This document shows positions 9,567 to 19,103 of a stretch of DNA of 64,000 nucleotides, in pieces. Position numbers and translations under genes: made by a program. The stretch is from Streptomyces zhihengii. GTDB taxonomy: Bacteria; Actinomycetota; Actinomycetes; Streptomycetales; Streptomycetaceae. Below the pieces are notes generated by a model. It was not told the origin of the DNA and ran no database searches. It saw only the letters and a program-made list of their open reading frames with translations. The stretch lies in contig NZ_JAFEJA010000003.1 of assembly GCF_016919245.1 (NCBI RefSeq), positions 124,001 through 188,000 of the forward strand, in the 5' to 3' direction. The stretch's first letter is position 1. Each line of letters begins with the position of its first letter.

Positions 9567-10052
9567 CTAAGCTCTGTCTCCTTGGTCGTCCACAGGCTTG
9601 GGCGTCTGCGAGTGATTCATGATGGTGCCGTCGGGATTCCGTCCGAAGGCGGCCTCTAGAACAGCCGAGAGGTCCTCCTCGGGGACCGTGGTAAGCAGGT
9701 CTGCCACAATCTGAGGAAAGTCGTCATCGTCGATGACACCCATGTGTTCCTGACGTAGTTGGTAGATGATCTCGACGAGCTCCGGCCTGAGCTGCATCCA
9801 GGCACGAGAGCTACGGATCTCTTCATCAACCTGGTGCATGAACCAGCGCATGACCTTGTACGGGACGTCAGTGTGTTCTGTGCTCGGGTTGAAACACACT
9901 GTCGGCTCCCGTGCCGGATTCTCATCGGGGATGGTTGCGGTCACGAGATTCCGTTGCCCGGCCACGAGATCCAGTTCCAGATACCAGGCGTCATCGGCCA
10001 CAGAGTAGATCGCGGTGATCGCATAGTCGCCGTCAGGGTGTCGAAAGACCAT
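9567..10052 (-). CDS. Hypothetical protein, probably 5'-truncated by an IS5 remnant
   Basis: About 161 residues from the internal ATG at 10052. The open frame continues upstream, but there its composition becomes that of antisense IS5 transposase DNA. The supported part has a beta-rich start (DGDYAITAIYSVADDAWYLE), a middle with EHTDVPYKVMRWFMHQVDEEI and an acidic helical C-terminus (DDDDFPQIVADLLTTVPEEDL). No signal peptide, membrane segment or catalytic motif is seen. In-frame residues just before the ATG (GPHILERHVLNPWW) look protein-like, so the original gene probably began further upstream and lost its 5' end. Function unknown. Confidence 0.5.
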   Translation of the reverse strand: MVFRHPDGDYAITAIYSVADDAWYLELDLVAGQRNLVTATIPDENPAREPTVCFNPSTEHTDVPYKVMRWFMHQVDEEIRSSRAWMQLRPELVEIIYQLRQEHMGVIDDDDFPQIVADLLTTVPEEDLSAVLEAAFGRNPDGTIMNHSQTPKPVDDQGDRA

Positions 10053-10114
10053 TGGTGCACCCTGCCACCATGGGTTGAGGACGTGCCTCTCCAAAATGTG
10101 CGGCCCGACGCCCC

Positions 10115-10907
10115 CTACGCCCGAGCCCAGATGGGGATGGCAGCGAAGTAGAGCGCTGCCCAGCAGGCGATGGCGAGCCTGTCCGTTCGCATGGCCAGGC
10201 CAAGCCACTGGTCCTCGACGTCGAAGCTGGACGGTCGGCCGCCGGCGCGGCCTCGCCGCAGTCGGTGACCGACATGGTCGGCGGGCTGCGGGATCACGGC
10301 ACGGATGCCTTGACACCGGAGATGCTCACGGTCGCGCGGGATCAAGACGCGTGATCCGCCAGGACGGCGTCCGGCCGGGGCCGCAGCCCTTCCGGCTCGT
10401 TTCGCAGATACACAGATACCGTTCATGATCATCTCGAAAGCTGCCGCGTCGCGCGCCTGTCCCACCGTGACACGCACAGCCAAGGGCCACGCGTGACTGT
10501 CGCTGACGAGATGGACTCTCGTGCTCAGGCCGCCGCGAGCACGCCCATCTCAGGGTCATCAGGGTCAGCCCGGAGTGGTGCCCCTTCGTCCCGGCGCTGG
10601 CGGCGTGCTGATGGGTCCGGCGGACGGTGAAGTCCACTGACGCACAGTCCAGCCGATCTCGTCAGCGCTACCGGTCACTACGAGGAGCGCGGCGTAATTC
10701 CGTTGCCAAGTACCGTCTCCAGCCCACCTGAGCAACTATTTGTGAGCGGTCTGGAATGACCCAGCTCCTCTGGCAGGTCCCGCCGCGGCGAGATGGCGCG
10801 GTACTTCCACGCGATGGCGTCCAGGGTTTGACAGTGGGTAGCCCACCGTGGACGGGATCGCCCGGCATCAACGGCTTGATCCGGTCCCACATCGCATCAG
10901 TGATCAC
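10115..10907 (-). pseudogene. IS5-family transposase remnant
   Basis: Successive frames on the minus strand spell an actinobacterial IS5-type DDE transposase. The N-terminus is MITDAMWDRIKPLMPGDP (10907 down), then a segment including HQHAASAGTKG. The C-terminal part includes QGIRAVIPQPADHVGHR, RRGRAGGRPSSFDVE and WLGLAMRTDRLA, and ends with LYFAAIPIWAR. Several frameshifts separate these blocks. The block that normally carries the catalytic glutamate, between FDVE and WLGLAM, is deleted. The gene is dead and its terminal repeats were not recognised. Confidence 0.85.
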
Positions 10908-11134
10908 TAGCTAGCCGGATAGGCATGTCCGATCAAAAAGACACGGATCAAGGAGACACGCTCTCGCACGGCTGGCGGCGCCGCGCCCAGGGGTGTTGCC
11001 CTGCCTAGCGGCCGACCTTCCGGAAGACTGCCCCTTCGAGGAGCTGGGGCGTGCGGTTGCGCCGTGCGCTCAGGCACTCGATTGACTGTGGCCACCACGG
11101 CTTGACCGGAGAAGGCGGAACGTCTAAATGCGGA

Positions 11135-11479
11135 TCAACGCTTGCAGTAAGCCTCAAGGTCATGGACTTCAACGGAGACTCGAGGAACTGCCCCGTCGGC
11201 CCTTCGAAGGTGATCCTGCAGCAGATCGATGACAACTTCAGAAAGCGCTGCTTTCGTTCCATCTGTCAGCCCTGGAAGCAGCCCAATGCCGATGTGAACC
11301 ACAGCGTTGCGGCTTCCGTCGCCGACAAATGCCTCATCGGCAAGATAGAAGCGAGTCTTGCAGGCTTCGAGACGCACGCCGATGGACTCGACCATGAGTG
11401 CGTGGAGGGCGAGCGCAAACGCCCGTCGATCGAATGCTGACGGAACCTCGCGCGAGTAGTCGATTGTTATCTGCGGCAT
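11135..11479 (-). CDS. 5-carboxymethyl-2-hydroxymuconate isomerase-like (CHMI/tautomerase superfamily) protein
   Basis: 114 residues beginning MPQITIDYSREV. The proline directly after the initiator methionine is the catalytic general base in the tautomerase superfamily. The remainder (AFALALHALMVESIGV, KTRFYLADEAFVGDGS, VHIGIGLLPGLTDGTKAAL, VSVEVHDLEAYCKR) has the length and pattern of CHMI proteins, which isomerise the ring-fission product in homoprotocatechuate degradation. No other gene of that pathway is present, so it is an orphan and its true substrate is uncertain. Confidence 0.75.
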   Translation of the reverse strand: MPQITIDYSREVPSAFDRRAFALALHALMVESIGVRLEACKTRFYLADEAFVGDGSRNAVVHIGIGLLPGLTDGTKAALSEVVIDLLQDHLRRADGAVPRVSVEVHDLEAYCKR

Positions 11480-11870
11480 GACTTGCTCCGGTATGGCGCC
11501 GACAGAGTGCGGCCTCCTGGCCGCCCTGACATGCGATGCTGCCCCACCCCAAGCCGTCCCTCCTCATGCCGGGCGGCGTACTGCCTGTACTCACACCTCT
11601 AAGTGCCTGCATTTTCACCCCGCGCTGCTCGCGCCCGCCCCTGCCAACCAGCCAGGGGCGGGCGCGCGAAGCCTACGCCAAGCGGTCTTGATGGCTGTCG
11701 GTGGTGTTTGCGCGAGATAAAGAGGTTCTGATTTGAACTACCTGGGCGCGTGGCTGCGTACTGGTATGTGAAGCCCGCCCCACAGAGTCGGGTACAAACC
11801 GGAGAGCGAGCGCAACGGCACTCGCCACCTTGCTGAGCCGATGGCTCAGCAAGCAGAGAAGGGGAACACA
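11480..11870. other. Intergenic region between divergent genes
   Basis: About 390 bases separate the divergent CHMI-like gene and the small gene at 11871. It should hold both promoters. No further gene is recognised. Confidence 0.35.
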
Positions 11871-12053
11871 ATGACCAGTTCTGCAGAGCGCTACCGCGAA
11901 GAGTGGGCCATCAAGACCGGACGCCGCCTTCACGACGTCTACGTTCCCACCTCCTTGCAGGACGAGCAGACAGAGCAGGCTGTTGACCTCGGCGAACGGC
12001 GTGCGCGGCGACGGCCTCTCACGATGGTGGCACGCGGACGAATCGCGGCTTGA
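11871..12053 (+). CDS. Small hypothetical protein (60 aa)
   Basis: Starts at ATG 11871, 8 bases after AAGGGGAA, a good ribosome site; an upstream in-frame ATG at 11841 is less well placed. The product begins MTSSAERYREEWAIKTG, continues with an acidic middle (LQDEQTEQAVDLGE) and ends in a basic tail (RRARRRPLTMVARGRIAA). No domain is recognised. Ribosome site and codon pattern support translation. Function unknown. Confidence 0.45.
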   Translation: MTSSAERYREEWAIKTGRRLHDVYVPTSLQDEQTEQAVDLGERRARRRPLTMVARGRIAA

Positions 12054-12415
12054 GAGTCACCTTTCCCAGCATGATCAATTACTGAACTGCACTTGCCGGA
12101 AGACTGCGAAGCCTGCTCCAGGATGCGCTGTGCAAATCCATTCGGGGTGAGGTCATCGATAGAGGTGGCAGCCCCGGCGGGCGAGTCGGCGTCGGACAGG
12201 TAAGAGTGGAGCTCTCGCAGAGATCATCAGCCGGTGGCGTCGGCCGTTTCTGCCGCCACTCAAGCGAGGGCTACTGAACTTGATTGGGTGATGTCGGGCG
12301 GGCAGGCTGCAAGGGGAGCCTGAGGAATGCGCTGGCCTGCCGCTGACGGGCCTGCGATTGTGAGGACGTGCCAGAACACTTGACGATGCACTCGCCGTTG
12401 CCGGACACGAAGTAG

Positions 12416-12805
12416 TCGGCAGGATCGATCCGGATCACGAGCCGGACGGTCCGCGCCGAGGAGATCTCGGTTCGCCTGGCGATCGTCCCCGACGAGCAGC
12501 TCGAGCAGGGGAGCTTGATGAGTCCCCGAAACCCGAGCAGCGCCCGGCGGGAGACCAGCGTCTGGATCCGGCGGAGTGGACTGGGAAGCGATAGCCAGCT
12601 TGAGGAGCACGTCACGGCGCTGGTCCGACTGGTCAACGGGTGTCGTGAGGAACTGACGCGCCTGTCTGTCGATTGTGATCTGGAGCTGTGTCTCGGTTTC
12701 GGCAGTGAGAACGGTCAGGGAGGCTGCGTCCTGACGGCGCACCTGCTCGCCGGGGTCGGCGGGCTGGGACTCGACATCGTTCTCGACCTCTATCCGCCCA
12801 CGTAA
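12416..12805 (+). pseudogene. DUF4279-like gene, 5' end lost
   Basis: The plus-strand frame ending at 12805 reads like a DUF4279 domain. It has an early AEEIS-type helix (VRAEEISVRLAIVPDEQLEQGS), a WIRRSGLGSDSQLEEHVTAL segment and the C-terminal pattern GGCVLTAHLLAGVGGLGLDIV ending LYPPT. The frame meets a stop near 12413, and the first in-frame ATG (12515) lies inside the domain, so the start is missing or frameshifted. DUF4279 proteins are small and often sit in mobile or toxin-immunity regions. Function is not established. Confidence 0.45.
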
Positions 12806-12865
12806 GAGGTGGGTGTCGTTGGGGGAGCGTCGCCTCCGGCAACGTCGGGTCGACGGGCTTGGCGG

Positions 12866-13915
12866 TTAGTCGAGGATGAGGCCAGTGCCGGCAAGGCAGC
12901 CGTCGACCAGCTCCGGACGGTACTGGATCTTCTTGAGCCGACGCTTTACGGCTCTGGTGATCTGGCTGAGGTCGGCGGCCGCGAGGTTGCCGAGGTCGCG
13001 CTTGACCATCGACCAGATGCCCTCCTGCGGGTTGAGGTCCGGGGCGTAGGTCGGCAGCTGGAACACGGTGAGCCACTCGGCGCTCGCGGCGATGAACTCC
13101 CGCATTTCGGCGGTCAGGTAGAGGCGGACGTTGTCCCAAACCAACACGATCGGGCCACCGAGCTGGGCGTGCGCGCGGACGATCAGATCGCGGAAGTCCC
13201 GCCAGCCGAAGCCCTTCGGCTCGTCCTTGCGGCCCCGGTACTCGCGTATCGCGTAGATCAGCCGGGACCGCTCGCCCGTTTTGCAACAGGTCATACCCGC
13301 CATTGACACGCGTCCGGAGCCACGTCCCCGCACCCGGACGACGGGGGTTTGGCCGATCCGGCCCCAGGTCCTGGCACGCGGCGGAGTCATCGACTGCCCG
13401 GCTTCATCCTCGAAGACCACCCAGGCATCACGTTCCGCCGCGATGCACTTACCCGCGGCCAGGTCTCCTTCCTCCAGACCTCGACCGCCTCGTCGTCGCG
13501 CTCGATCGCCCTTCGGGCGGGCTGCTGCCAGGACCAGCCGTGCCGCTTCAGCAACCGCCAGGTGCCCTCCACGGTGTACGAGACGTGGGAACAGCCGACC
13601 GATCAACGTCTTGATCCGGGCGAGGGTCCACCGCTGATCGGCCCAGCCATGTGCCAGCGGGCCGCGCTCCAACTCCCGTTCCAGCCTGCTGAGCTGGGCC
13701 TCACTGAGTCGCGGTCGACCTGGCGAGCCCTTCGACAGCACCCCGTCCTCGCCCTGCTCGCGCCAGGCCCGGCGCCACCGCTCCACCGACCTGTAGCGCG
13801 GCAGCGATCTCCCCGTTCTTCTGACCGGCATCAAAGCGCTCCACGGCCTGCAGCCGTAACCGCTACCGCGTGCCCCTCTCGGCGTCGGTCAGTCCACCAC
13901 CCTGCCCACACCTCA
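12866..13915 (-). pseudogene. IS630-family transposase, frameshifted
   Basis: The minus-strand frame 13834-12866 encodes most of an IS630 DDE transposase. It has the HTH/linker part (GSPGRPRLSEAQLSRLE), the first Asp in VVFEDEAGQS, the second in IVLVWDNVRLYL and the Glu in LNPQEGIWSMVKRDLGNLAA. Two faults exist. The expected RLLKRHGWSWQQPARRAIERD block lies in another frame (about 13572-13440), so a pair of compensating indels scrambles about 45 residues. The N-terminal LTDAERG..RLRLQAVERFDAG block (near 13915-13800) is in a third frame with a stop. The catalytic residues survive, but the gene is almost certainly inactive. Confidence 0.8.
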
Positions 13916-14660
13916 CGCCCCCAGAGCTACCGGCACCAGCCTCCGGGTGTCAGGCGAACGGCCCCGACATCGCCCAATCAAGGTCAGTAGCAGGCGAGGG
14001 GACACCTCGACACCGCCCCGGCCGCACACTGGTGGGTCCACCCCTTCTGGCTGGCTCGGCGCGCCGGCCAGATGTGTAGCGACAATGACACCGAGACGAC
14101 ACGGTTCTCCAGCGCTCGGTGCCGCAGACGCATTGCTGCCATACGCCACGATGACACCTTCGCCTTGGCCGAGCGGCTCACCCAACTGCCCGCGAGGGTT
14201 TGAACCGAGGCCAGCCGGTCTCATGCTGCAGGGAGATCCGGCTGCTGCCAGCGCGTGGGGCGACCTGCTCCGCATGTCCGACAACGCAGTAACCGTCCCC
14301 ATGCTCATGAGAGTCGCAGACGAGCACCCCCCTCGTTATGAAGGCTTGCATTGCCGAGGACAGCCGCTGATCGTCACTTTCTCAATGGCGCTTGGCGTGC
14401 CTGAACGTGGAGTGGTCACACCCTGGCCCAGCGGTGGACGCTTCAAGAGGCCTGCAGGGCACCGCGGAAGGACTACCTGTCAGCTCTGAGAAGTCAGGCA
14501 TTGCAAGAGCGAGTTGCCCGGTTCAAGGGACTCGTAGCCCGGCTTCCGGGGAGGCGCCCCCGGTGTGCGGCCGTTGAGGGCAGCCCTCTGAGCGTAGGCA
14601 AGGTGCAGCGAAGCGGCGATCGGGCAAAAAGATGCATGCACTCTGCCCATTCGGCACTTC
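13916..14660. other. Region without recognisable gene
   Basis: About 745 bases between the IS630 remnant and the repeat cluster before the replication genes. A 180-codon open frame at 13947-14489 lacks protein-like features and was not called. Degraded mobile-element DNA is likely. Confidence 0.35.
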
Positions 14661-14664
14661 AATG

Positions 14665-15060
14665 TTCAGTCCCTGCTAGAAGATGCAGATCAGAGGCCCC
14701 TTGCGGCACTAACAGGGACTGAAGGGACCGAGGAAGGTAATTGTCCAGCGCGGGTACGAGCGCGCATACGCGCGGGTGCAGGGCGTAATGACTAGACCAT
14801 TCGCTTTGAGGACTTAACTTGAGGATTGAGTCCCTTCAGTCCCTTCTTCCGCCTTGGCGGGGCTCTGACCTGCGGATACGCGGCGGGGACTGAGGCGTGT
14901 GGGAGCGCTGGGTACATCCCGACACGCGCTCCAGTCCCTCGCTGACTCCTCGCCGCCACGCCAGGCTGCCGGCGACGACACGACGGCCCTGCCGAAAAGG
15001 GAATCCTCCTGCGTTAGGCTCCCCCATAAGAAAAATTCAGTCCCTTCAGTCCCTCAGTCC
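14665..15060. repeat. Iteron-like AGTCCCTTCAGTCCC repeats upstream of the replication genes
   Basis: The word TTCAGTCCCT or its tandem form occurs at 14665-14674, 14714-14728 (inverted, AGGGACTGAAGGGAC), 14829-14845, 14931-14940 and 15036-15060 (three tandem copies), with a weaker inverted copy near 14885. The cluster ends about 80 bases before the prim-pol start, next to a short A-rich tract (AAGAAAAATTC). Such clusters before a replication initiation gene are typical of plasmid origins or of an autoregulatory operator. Confidence 0.6.
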
Positions 15061-15142
15061 AACTCGGTAGTCCCCTGATCAGGAATCTTGTAGACCCCTG
15101 GCGGGGCAACAAGGCCTGGCCAGACCAGAGGAACAGACGACA

Positions 15143-16219
15143 GTGCAGCGCTACGCCGATTTGACTTCGCCCGGAGTCGCGCAGCCTCCGCGCCCCTCGG
15201 ACATCGCCCGCTGGTTCGCAGCCCAGCAGTGGCCAGTCCACCCTCTAGCTCCGGGACGTAAGACTCCGATCGCCAACTGCGAGTCATGCCGCACGCGCTC
15301 CCACGAGCCTGCTGAGTGTCCCTGCCACCCAGAAGGCCGTTGGTGCCACGGATTTCACAGCGCGACGACCAACCCAGCGACGATCGATCGTTGGTGGGCC
15401 TTGGAGCCCCGCGCTGGCATAGGCGTGTCATGTGGGCCAGCACACCTCATCGTTCTGGACGTGGACGCTCACGCTGCGCAGGTCCCGGCGCGGGCCAGGC
15501 TGCTCCCGGGAATCCCGATTCCCGACCGTGTGAACCTTGACGGCCTCGCTTCCGGGTTTGACACGCTTGCACTCCTCGCCGCCTACAGACGTGAACAGAA
15601 CCCTGCCGAAGATGCCACGACCCTGCGGGTGCGGACCCCGTCGGGTGGGATGCACGTCTGGTACACCAACCCCCGCCCTGAAATCCGGTACCGCTCGAGT
15701 ACCGGCTCGAGCCTCAAGGCGGCTCTCGCCTGGCAGGTCGACATTCGTGCCCACGGCGGATACATCGTCGCCCCCACCACCCGCACGTCCGCGGGCTCGT
15801 ACCTTCCACTTGGGGCCGTCCGCCGCCCTGCAAGCCTCCCCGCCTGGCTCGCTGCCGACCTTGAGCGCACAGGGCACGTCGTGCAGTCCGTCCCATTTCC
15901 CCGCTCCAGGCAGCGGATCCGCAGCCGCTCTCCCCAGTTGGATGCTGCACGAGCTCTCTTGCAACCGCTGCTGGAGGCCATCCGCGAGTGCGGTGCCCGT
16001 GCGGAAGGAACCAGCTTCACTGAAAAGCTCAATCGCGCGGCCTACACCGCTGGTGGACTAGCCAGCGCTGGCCATCTAGACCAGGACAACGTCCGGCACC
16101 AGTTGGTCGATGCAGCCCGCTACGCCCGCCCACACCAGGACCGCCGTAGCGAGATGATCATAGATGCAGCCCTTGCCGCAGGTGCCAGTCGCCCGTTTCA
16201 CCCCAAAGGACTCGCATGA
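15143..16219 (+). CDS. Bifunctional DNA primase/polymerase (prim-pol) protein
   Basis: 358 residues of the archaeo-eukaryotic primase superfamily, found in plasmid and phage replication modules, expected to synthesise primers and extend DNA. The acidic metal-binding motif is LIVLDVDAH (Asp106, Asp108). The conserved G-x-H motif is GGMHVWY (His171), and HGGYIVAPTTRT is the third region. A cysteine/histidine-rich stretch near residues 48-66 (CESCRTRSHEPAECPCH) may bind zinc. The start is GTG with upstream GAGGA. It overlaps the helicase gene by 4 bases (ATGA), so the two are coupled. It follows the repeat cluster and is probably the replication initiator. Confidence 0.88.
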   Translation: MQRYADLTSPGVAQPPRPSDIARWFAAQQWPVHPLAPGRKTPIANCESCRTRSHEPAECPCHPEGRWCHGFHSATTNPATIDRWWALEPRAGIGVSCGPAHLIVLDVDAHAAQVPARARLLPGIPIPDRVNLDGLASGFDTLALLAAYRREQNPAEDATTLRVRTPSGGMHVWYTNPRPEIRYRSSTGSSLKAALAWQVDIRAHGGYIVAPTTRTSAGSYLPLGAVRRPASLPAWLAADLERTGHVVQSVPFPRSRQRIRSRSPQLDAARALLQPLLEAIRECGARAEGTSFTEKLNRAAYTAGGLASAGHLDQDNVRHQLVDAARYARPHQDRRSEMIIDAALAAGASRPFHPKGLA

Positions 16220-17760
16220 GTAGCGCCGAGAGCAACCGCTTCAACGCCGCTGCCGCCGCTCAACAGATGTTGGACTTCGAAAGCCTCAGCCCGGCTCGGC
16301 CCCATCATCAACCGCAGACTCCTACCGGCCACACGAGTACGTTGCTGCCACCCATGCTGACTGACCGCGGCAACGCCAAGCTCTTCGCCGAGCTCTACAG
16401 CGGTCAGTTTCGCCATGTGGAAGGCCTCGGCTGGTACTGCTGGGACAAATTCCGCTGGAAGCGAGTAGGCGGAGAGAAGGCAGCGTTGTGGGCCGCCGGC
16501 GACATGGCGGAGCAGATAGCCGCCACCGATCCCAATGGTGTGTTCACCGATCGAGACATCGCCCGGCATCGCCAGCGCAGCATGTCCACCAGCGGGATGA
16601 AAGCACTACTCCACCAAGCCAAAGCAGCACCCGCACTCAGCCTGGAACCGGACGTTCTCGACGGAGACGCCTACTCCCTGTGCACTCCCGCTGGCGTCGT
16701 CGATCTCCGCACAGGTCGCATACGGGAGCCGGACCCTCTGCGGGATCTGCACTCACGCGCAACGAATGTCGCTCCCCAGCCCACGCCGACCCCCCGATGG
16801 CAGGCCTTTCTCGAGGACACCTTCGGTGAGGACGCCAAGGGCCAGGAGATGATCGACTTTCTGCACCTGCTGCTCGGCTACTCGATCACCGGCGATGTGG
16901 GCGCGCAGGTCCTGCCGTTCTTGTGGGGCAAAGGGGCCAATGGCAAATCGGTTCTGCTGGACGTCATGATCCAGATCATGGGCGACTATGCCGACGCCGC
17001 CCCGCCAGGCTTCCTCATGGACAAGGGGATCTTCGCCGAACACTCCACCGAACTCACTGAACTGCATGGGCGGCGCATCTTCGTCTGCAGTGAACTGAAG
17101 CCCAACGACAAGTTTGACGAAGCGCGAGTGAAACTGCTGACCGGCGGGGAAAAGATCAAAGCGCGGAGGATGCGGCAGGACTACTTCAGTTTCTCGCCAA
17201 CCCACAAGCTGTGGCTACTAGGGAACCACCAACCTGAAGTCGGCACCGGGGGCTACGCCTTCTGGCGCCGCATCCGGCTCATCCCCTTCGAACGGGTCGT
17301 CCCCGCAGAGCGCAAGATCGACAACCTAGCGGGCGAACTCGTCCAGGAGGAAGGCCCCGGCATCCTCCACTGGTTGATCCGGGGCGCCATCCGCTACCTC
17401 GCCACACGGGACGCTCTCACCGGACCGGCCACTGTCCGCCTGGCCACGGCCGCCTACGAGACGACCGAGGACCACATCGGCCGGTTCCTGACCGAATGCT
17501 GCGTACGCCAGGCCCAAGAGACCGGCGATCTTCGTGTAGAACAAGGACTCCTCTTCGCTGCCTACACCGCTTGGTGCAACGCTGAGGGCATCAGAGCTGA
17601 CACGGCACGGCCATTCGCAAGCCGCATCCGGCAGGAAGTGGGACTGGCCTCGCCGGCAGAGATGCTCAAGTCGAGTGGGAAGAAGTACTACCCGGCGCTT
17701 GCTCTGCTCCCAGAACACGACGCAGTCCGCAACGACGATGCATCTGCCAAACGCACATGA
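16216..17760 (+). CDS. D5/P4-type primase-helicase (SF3 helicase)
   Basis: 514 residues. The N-terminal half matches the D5_N region of phage/plasmid primases (FRHVEGLGWYCWDKFRW, SLCTPAGVVDLRTGRI). The C-terminal half is a superfamily 3 helicase: Walker A GKGANGKSVL (Lys244), a Walker B-like region in GRRIFVCSELKPND, and motif C in FSPTHKLWLLGNHQPEV. A C-terminal winged-helix-like tail follows (GLLFAAYTAWCNAEGI). It would unwind the origin with the upstream primase. Together they form a P4-like or plasmid replication module. No damage is seen. Confidence 0.9.
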   Translation: MSSAESNRFNAAAAAQQMLDFESLSPARPHHQPQTPTGHTSTLLPPMLTDRGNAKLFAELYSGQFRHVEGLGWYCWDKFRWKRVGGEKAALWAAGDMAEQIAATDPNGVFTDRDIARHRQRSMSTSGMKALLHQAKAAPALSLEPDVLDGDAYSLCTPAGVVDLRTGRIREPDPLRDLHSRATNVAPQPTPTPRWQAFLEDTFGEDAKGQEMIDFLHLLLGYSITGDVGAQVLPFLWGKGANGKSVLLDVMIQIMGDYADAAPPGFLMDKGIFAEHSTELTELHGRRIFVCSELKPNDKFDEARVKLLTGGEKIKARRMRQDYFSFSPTHKLWLLGNHQPEVGTGGYAFWRRIRLIPFERVVPAERKIDNLAGELVQEEGPGILHWLIRGAIRYLATRDALTGPATVRLATAAYETTEDHIGRFLTECCVRQAQETGDLRVEQGLLFAAYTAWCNAEGIRADTARPFASRIRQEVGLASPAEMLKSSGKKYYPALALLPEHDAVRNDDASAKRT

Positions 17761-17896
17761 CAAAGCAACCCTGCCGTGCAACAGAGAGTCGTCATACCAT
17801 GGAGACGCCCACACCAAGGGTTCGTCTGCTTCCGGCCCACCGGCCTCACCCTGCGACCGGCCTCGCATGGCCATCTCACGATAAGGAGCTCCGTCC

Positions 17897-18277
17897 ATGA
17901 GCTCGCTGCTTCACGAACGCCAGCTCGCACATGAAGCGAACGTGGTGTGGCTGGAAGACCTCGACAACCTTGACTATGTCCGTCAAGCTCTGGACAAGAG
18001 TGGCCGCCGAACCGGGAGACCTCGGTACGCCCGTGATGGCCGAATCGTTGGGTACGCAGAGCTCGACGCGGATGCCGAAGCCAGCCCGGATAGCGGTCTT
18101 TTCCAGCGACGCACCTTCTTCTTGTTGCCACATGACAGGCCCAACGAACCGGAGGGCCTGTACAAGGAAGGCGCTCCTGGCGAAGCGGTTGACCCCCGCA
18201 CCGTTCTGCCACGCTGTGTCGGTGAGAAGACGCCTCGGTCGCAAGGGAAGTGCAGCGGGACGGCAGTTCCCTCCTGA
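17897..18277 (+). CDS. DUF6009-like small protein
   Basis: 126 residues, ATG preceded by AAGGAG at the proper distance. The sequence (ANVVWLEDLDNLDYVRQALDK, RYARDGRIVGYAELD, RRTFFLLPHDR, LYKEGAPGEAVDPRTV) resembles the streptomycete DUF6009 family, small proteins frequently encoded next to plasmid replication genes. The last 20 residues look less conserved. No function is known. Position suggests it belongs to the replication module. Confidence 0.65.
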   Translation: MSSLLHERQLAHEANVVWLEDLDNLDYVRQALDKSGRRTGRPRYARDGRIVGYAELDADAEASPDSGLFQRRTFFLLPHDRPNEPEGLYKEGAPGEAVDPRTVLPRCVGEKTPRSQGKCSGTAVPS

Positions 18278-19103
18278 CGTTGCGCCCGTCATGTACGTGC
18301 GATCGCCTTGGCGTGGGTCGGCAAGTAGCGGGAGCGGCACCATCAGTGCATCGCTACGTTGGGTGAACCTGCCGTTGGAGAGCCTCTTCTGGTCATGAGG
18401 ATGGGAAGGCGGAACGTCCCGGGGTCAGTTGTCGGAGTTCAATATTCGGCGGGACTGGACAGGGGAGCCGGACCGCTGTCGCCGGCGGGAGTGCCGGACG
18501 AAGCCGCTGTCCGCGGGGAGAAGTGGTGCCTGGCTCTCAGTCTGCCTGCTGGACAGACTCATGGGCTGGGGGCTGCAGGCCCGGGTTCCTTCCCAGACTC
18601 AGGCAGAACGTTGTGCACTTCCGGGCACGCTCTTGCGTCAGGCTGGGCGAGGTGGACGAGGCTTCCTATCCTTTCCACGTGAGCAGCCTTGTCAACGCCA
18701 AGGAGACGCATGGAGCGCAGCCCTCATTCCGACTGCACGTGGGCCGCTCCTTGCGTATTCGGGCTGTGTCTGGCCAGTGGCCCGCGGGCGGCTCAACAGT
18801 TGTGACAGGGAAGCCCACGTACCTGCTGCCCTCGATGTTGTTCTATGGCGTGAGGCGCAACTTCATCGACGTGCGTAGTCGGCCAGCTCGACCTGCAGGT
18901 CCAGCGGACGCTCGCCCTTCGACTGCACGACGGTCCTTCAGGGACAAGCCGCGTACGGAAGCCTGCATACACCGGTCAGGCACCTGCGACGTCGAGGAAC
19001 GATCCTTCACCAGTGCTTGTCCGCACTCTCCGATAGGCCTCGCGCGTATGCGCGCCTATCGCGAGGGGGCCAACCGCACTTGCGGCCAAGCAGGGCCAGC
19101 AGC
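18278..19103. other. Region without recognisable gene
   Basis: About 825 bases between the replication module and the secretion locus. Long open frames at 18429-18878 and 18523-19107 lack ribosome sites and domains. A palindromic segment, CTCGCGCGTATGCGCG followed by CCTATCGCGAG, lies around 19037-19063 just before the next gene and could be part of its control region. Confidence 0.35.

Noticed and set aside
13947..14489. 180-codon ORF in the region before the replication repeats
   Set aside because: The translation lacks hydrophobic-core patterns and domain similarity; it is likely decayed DNA.
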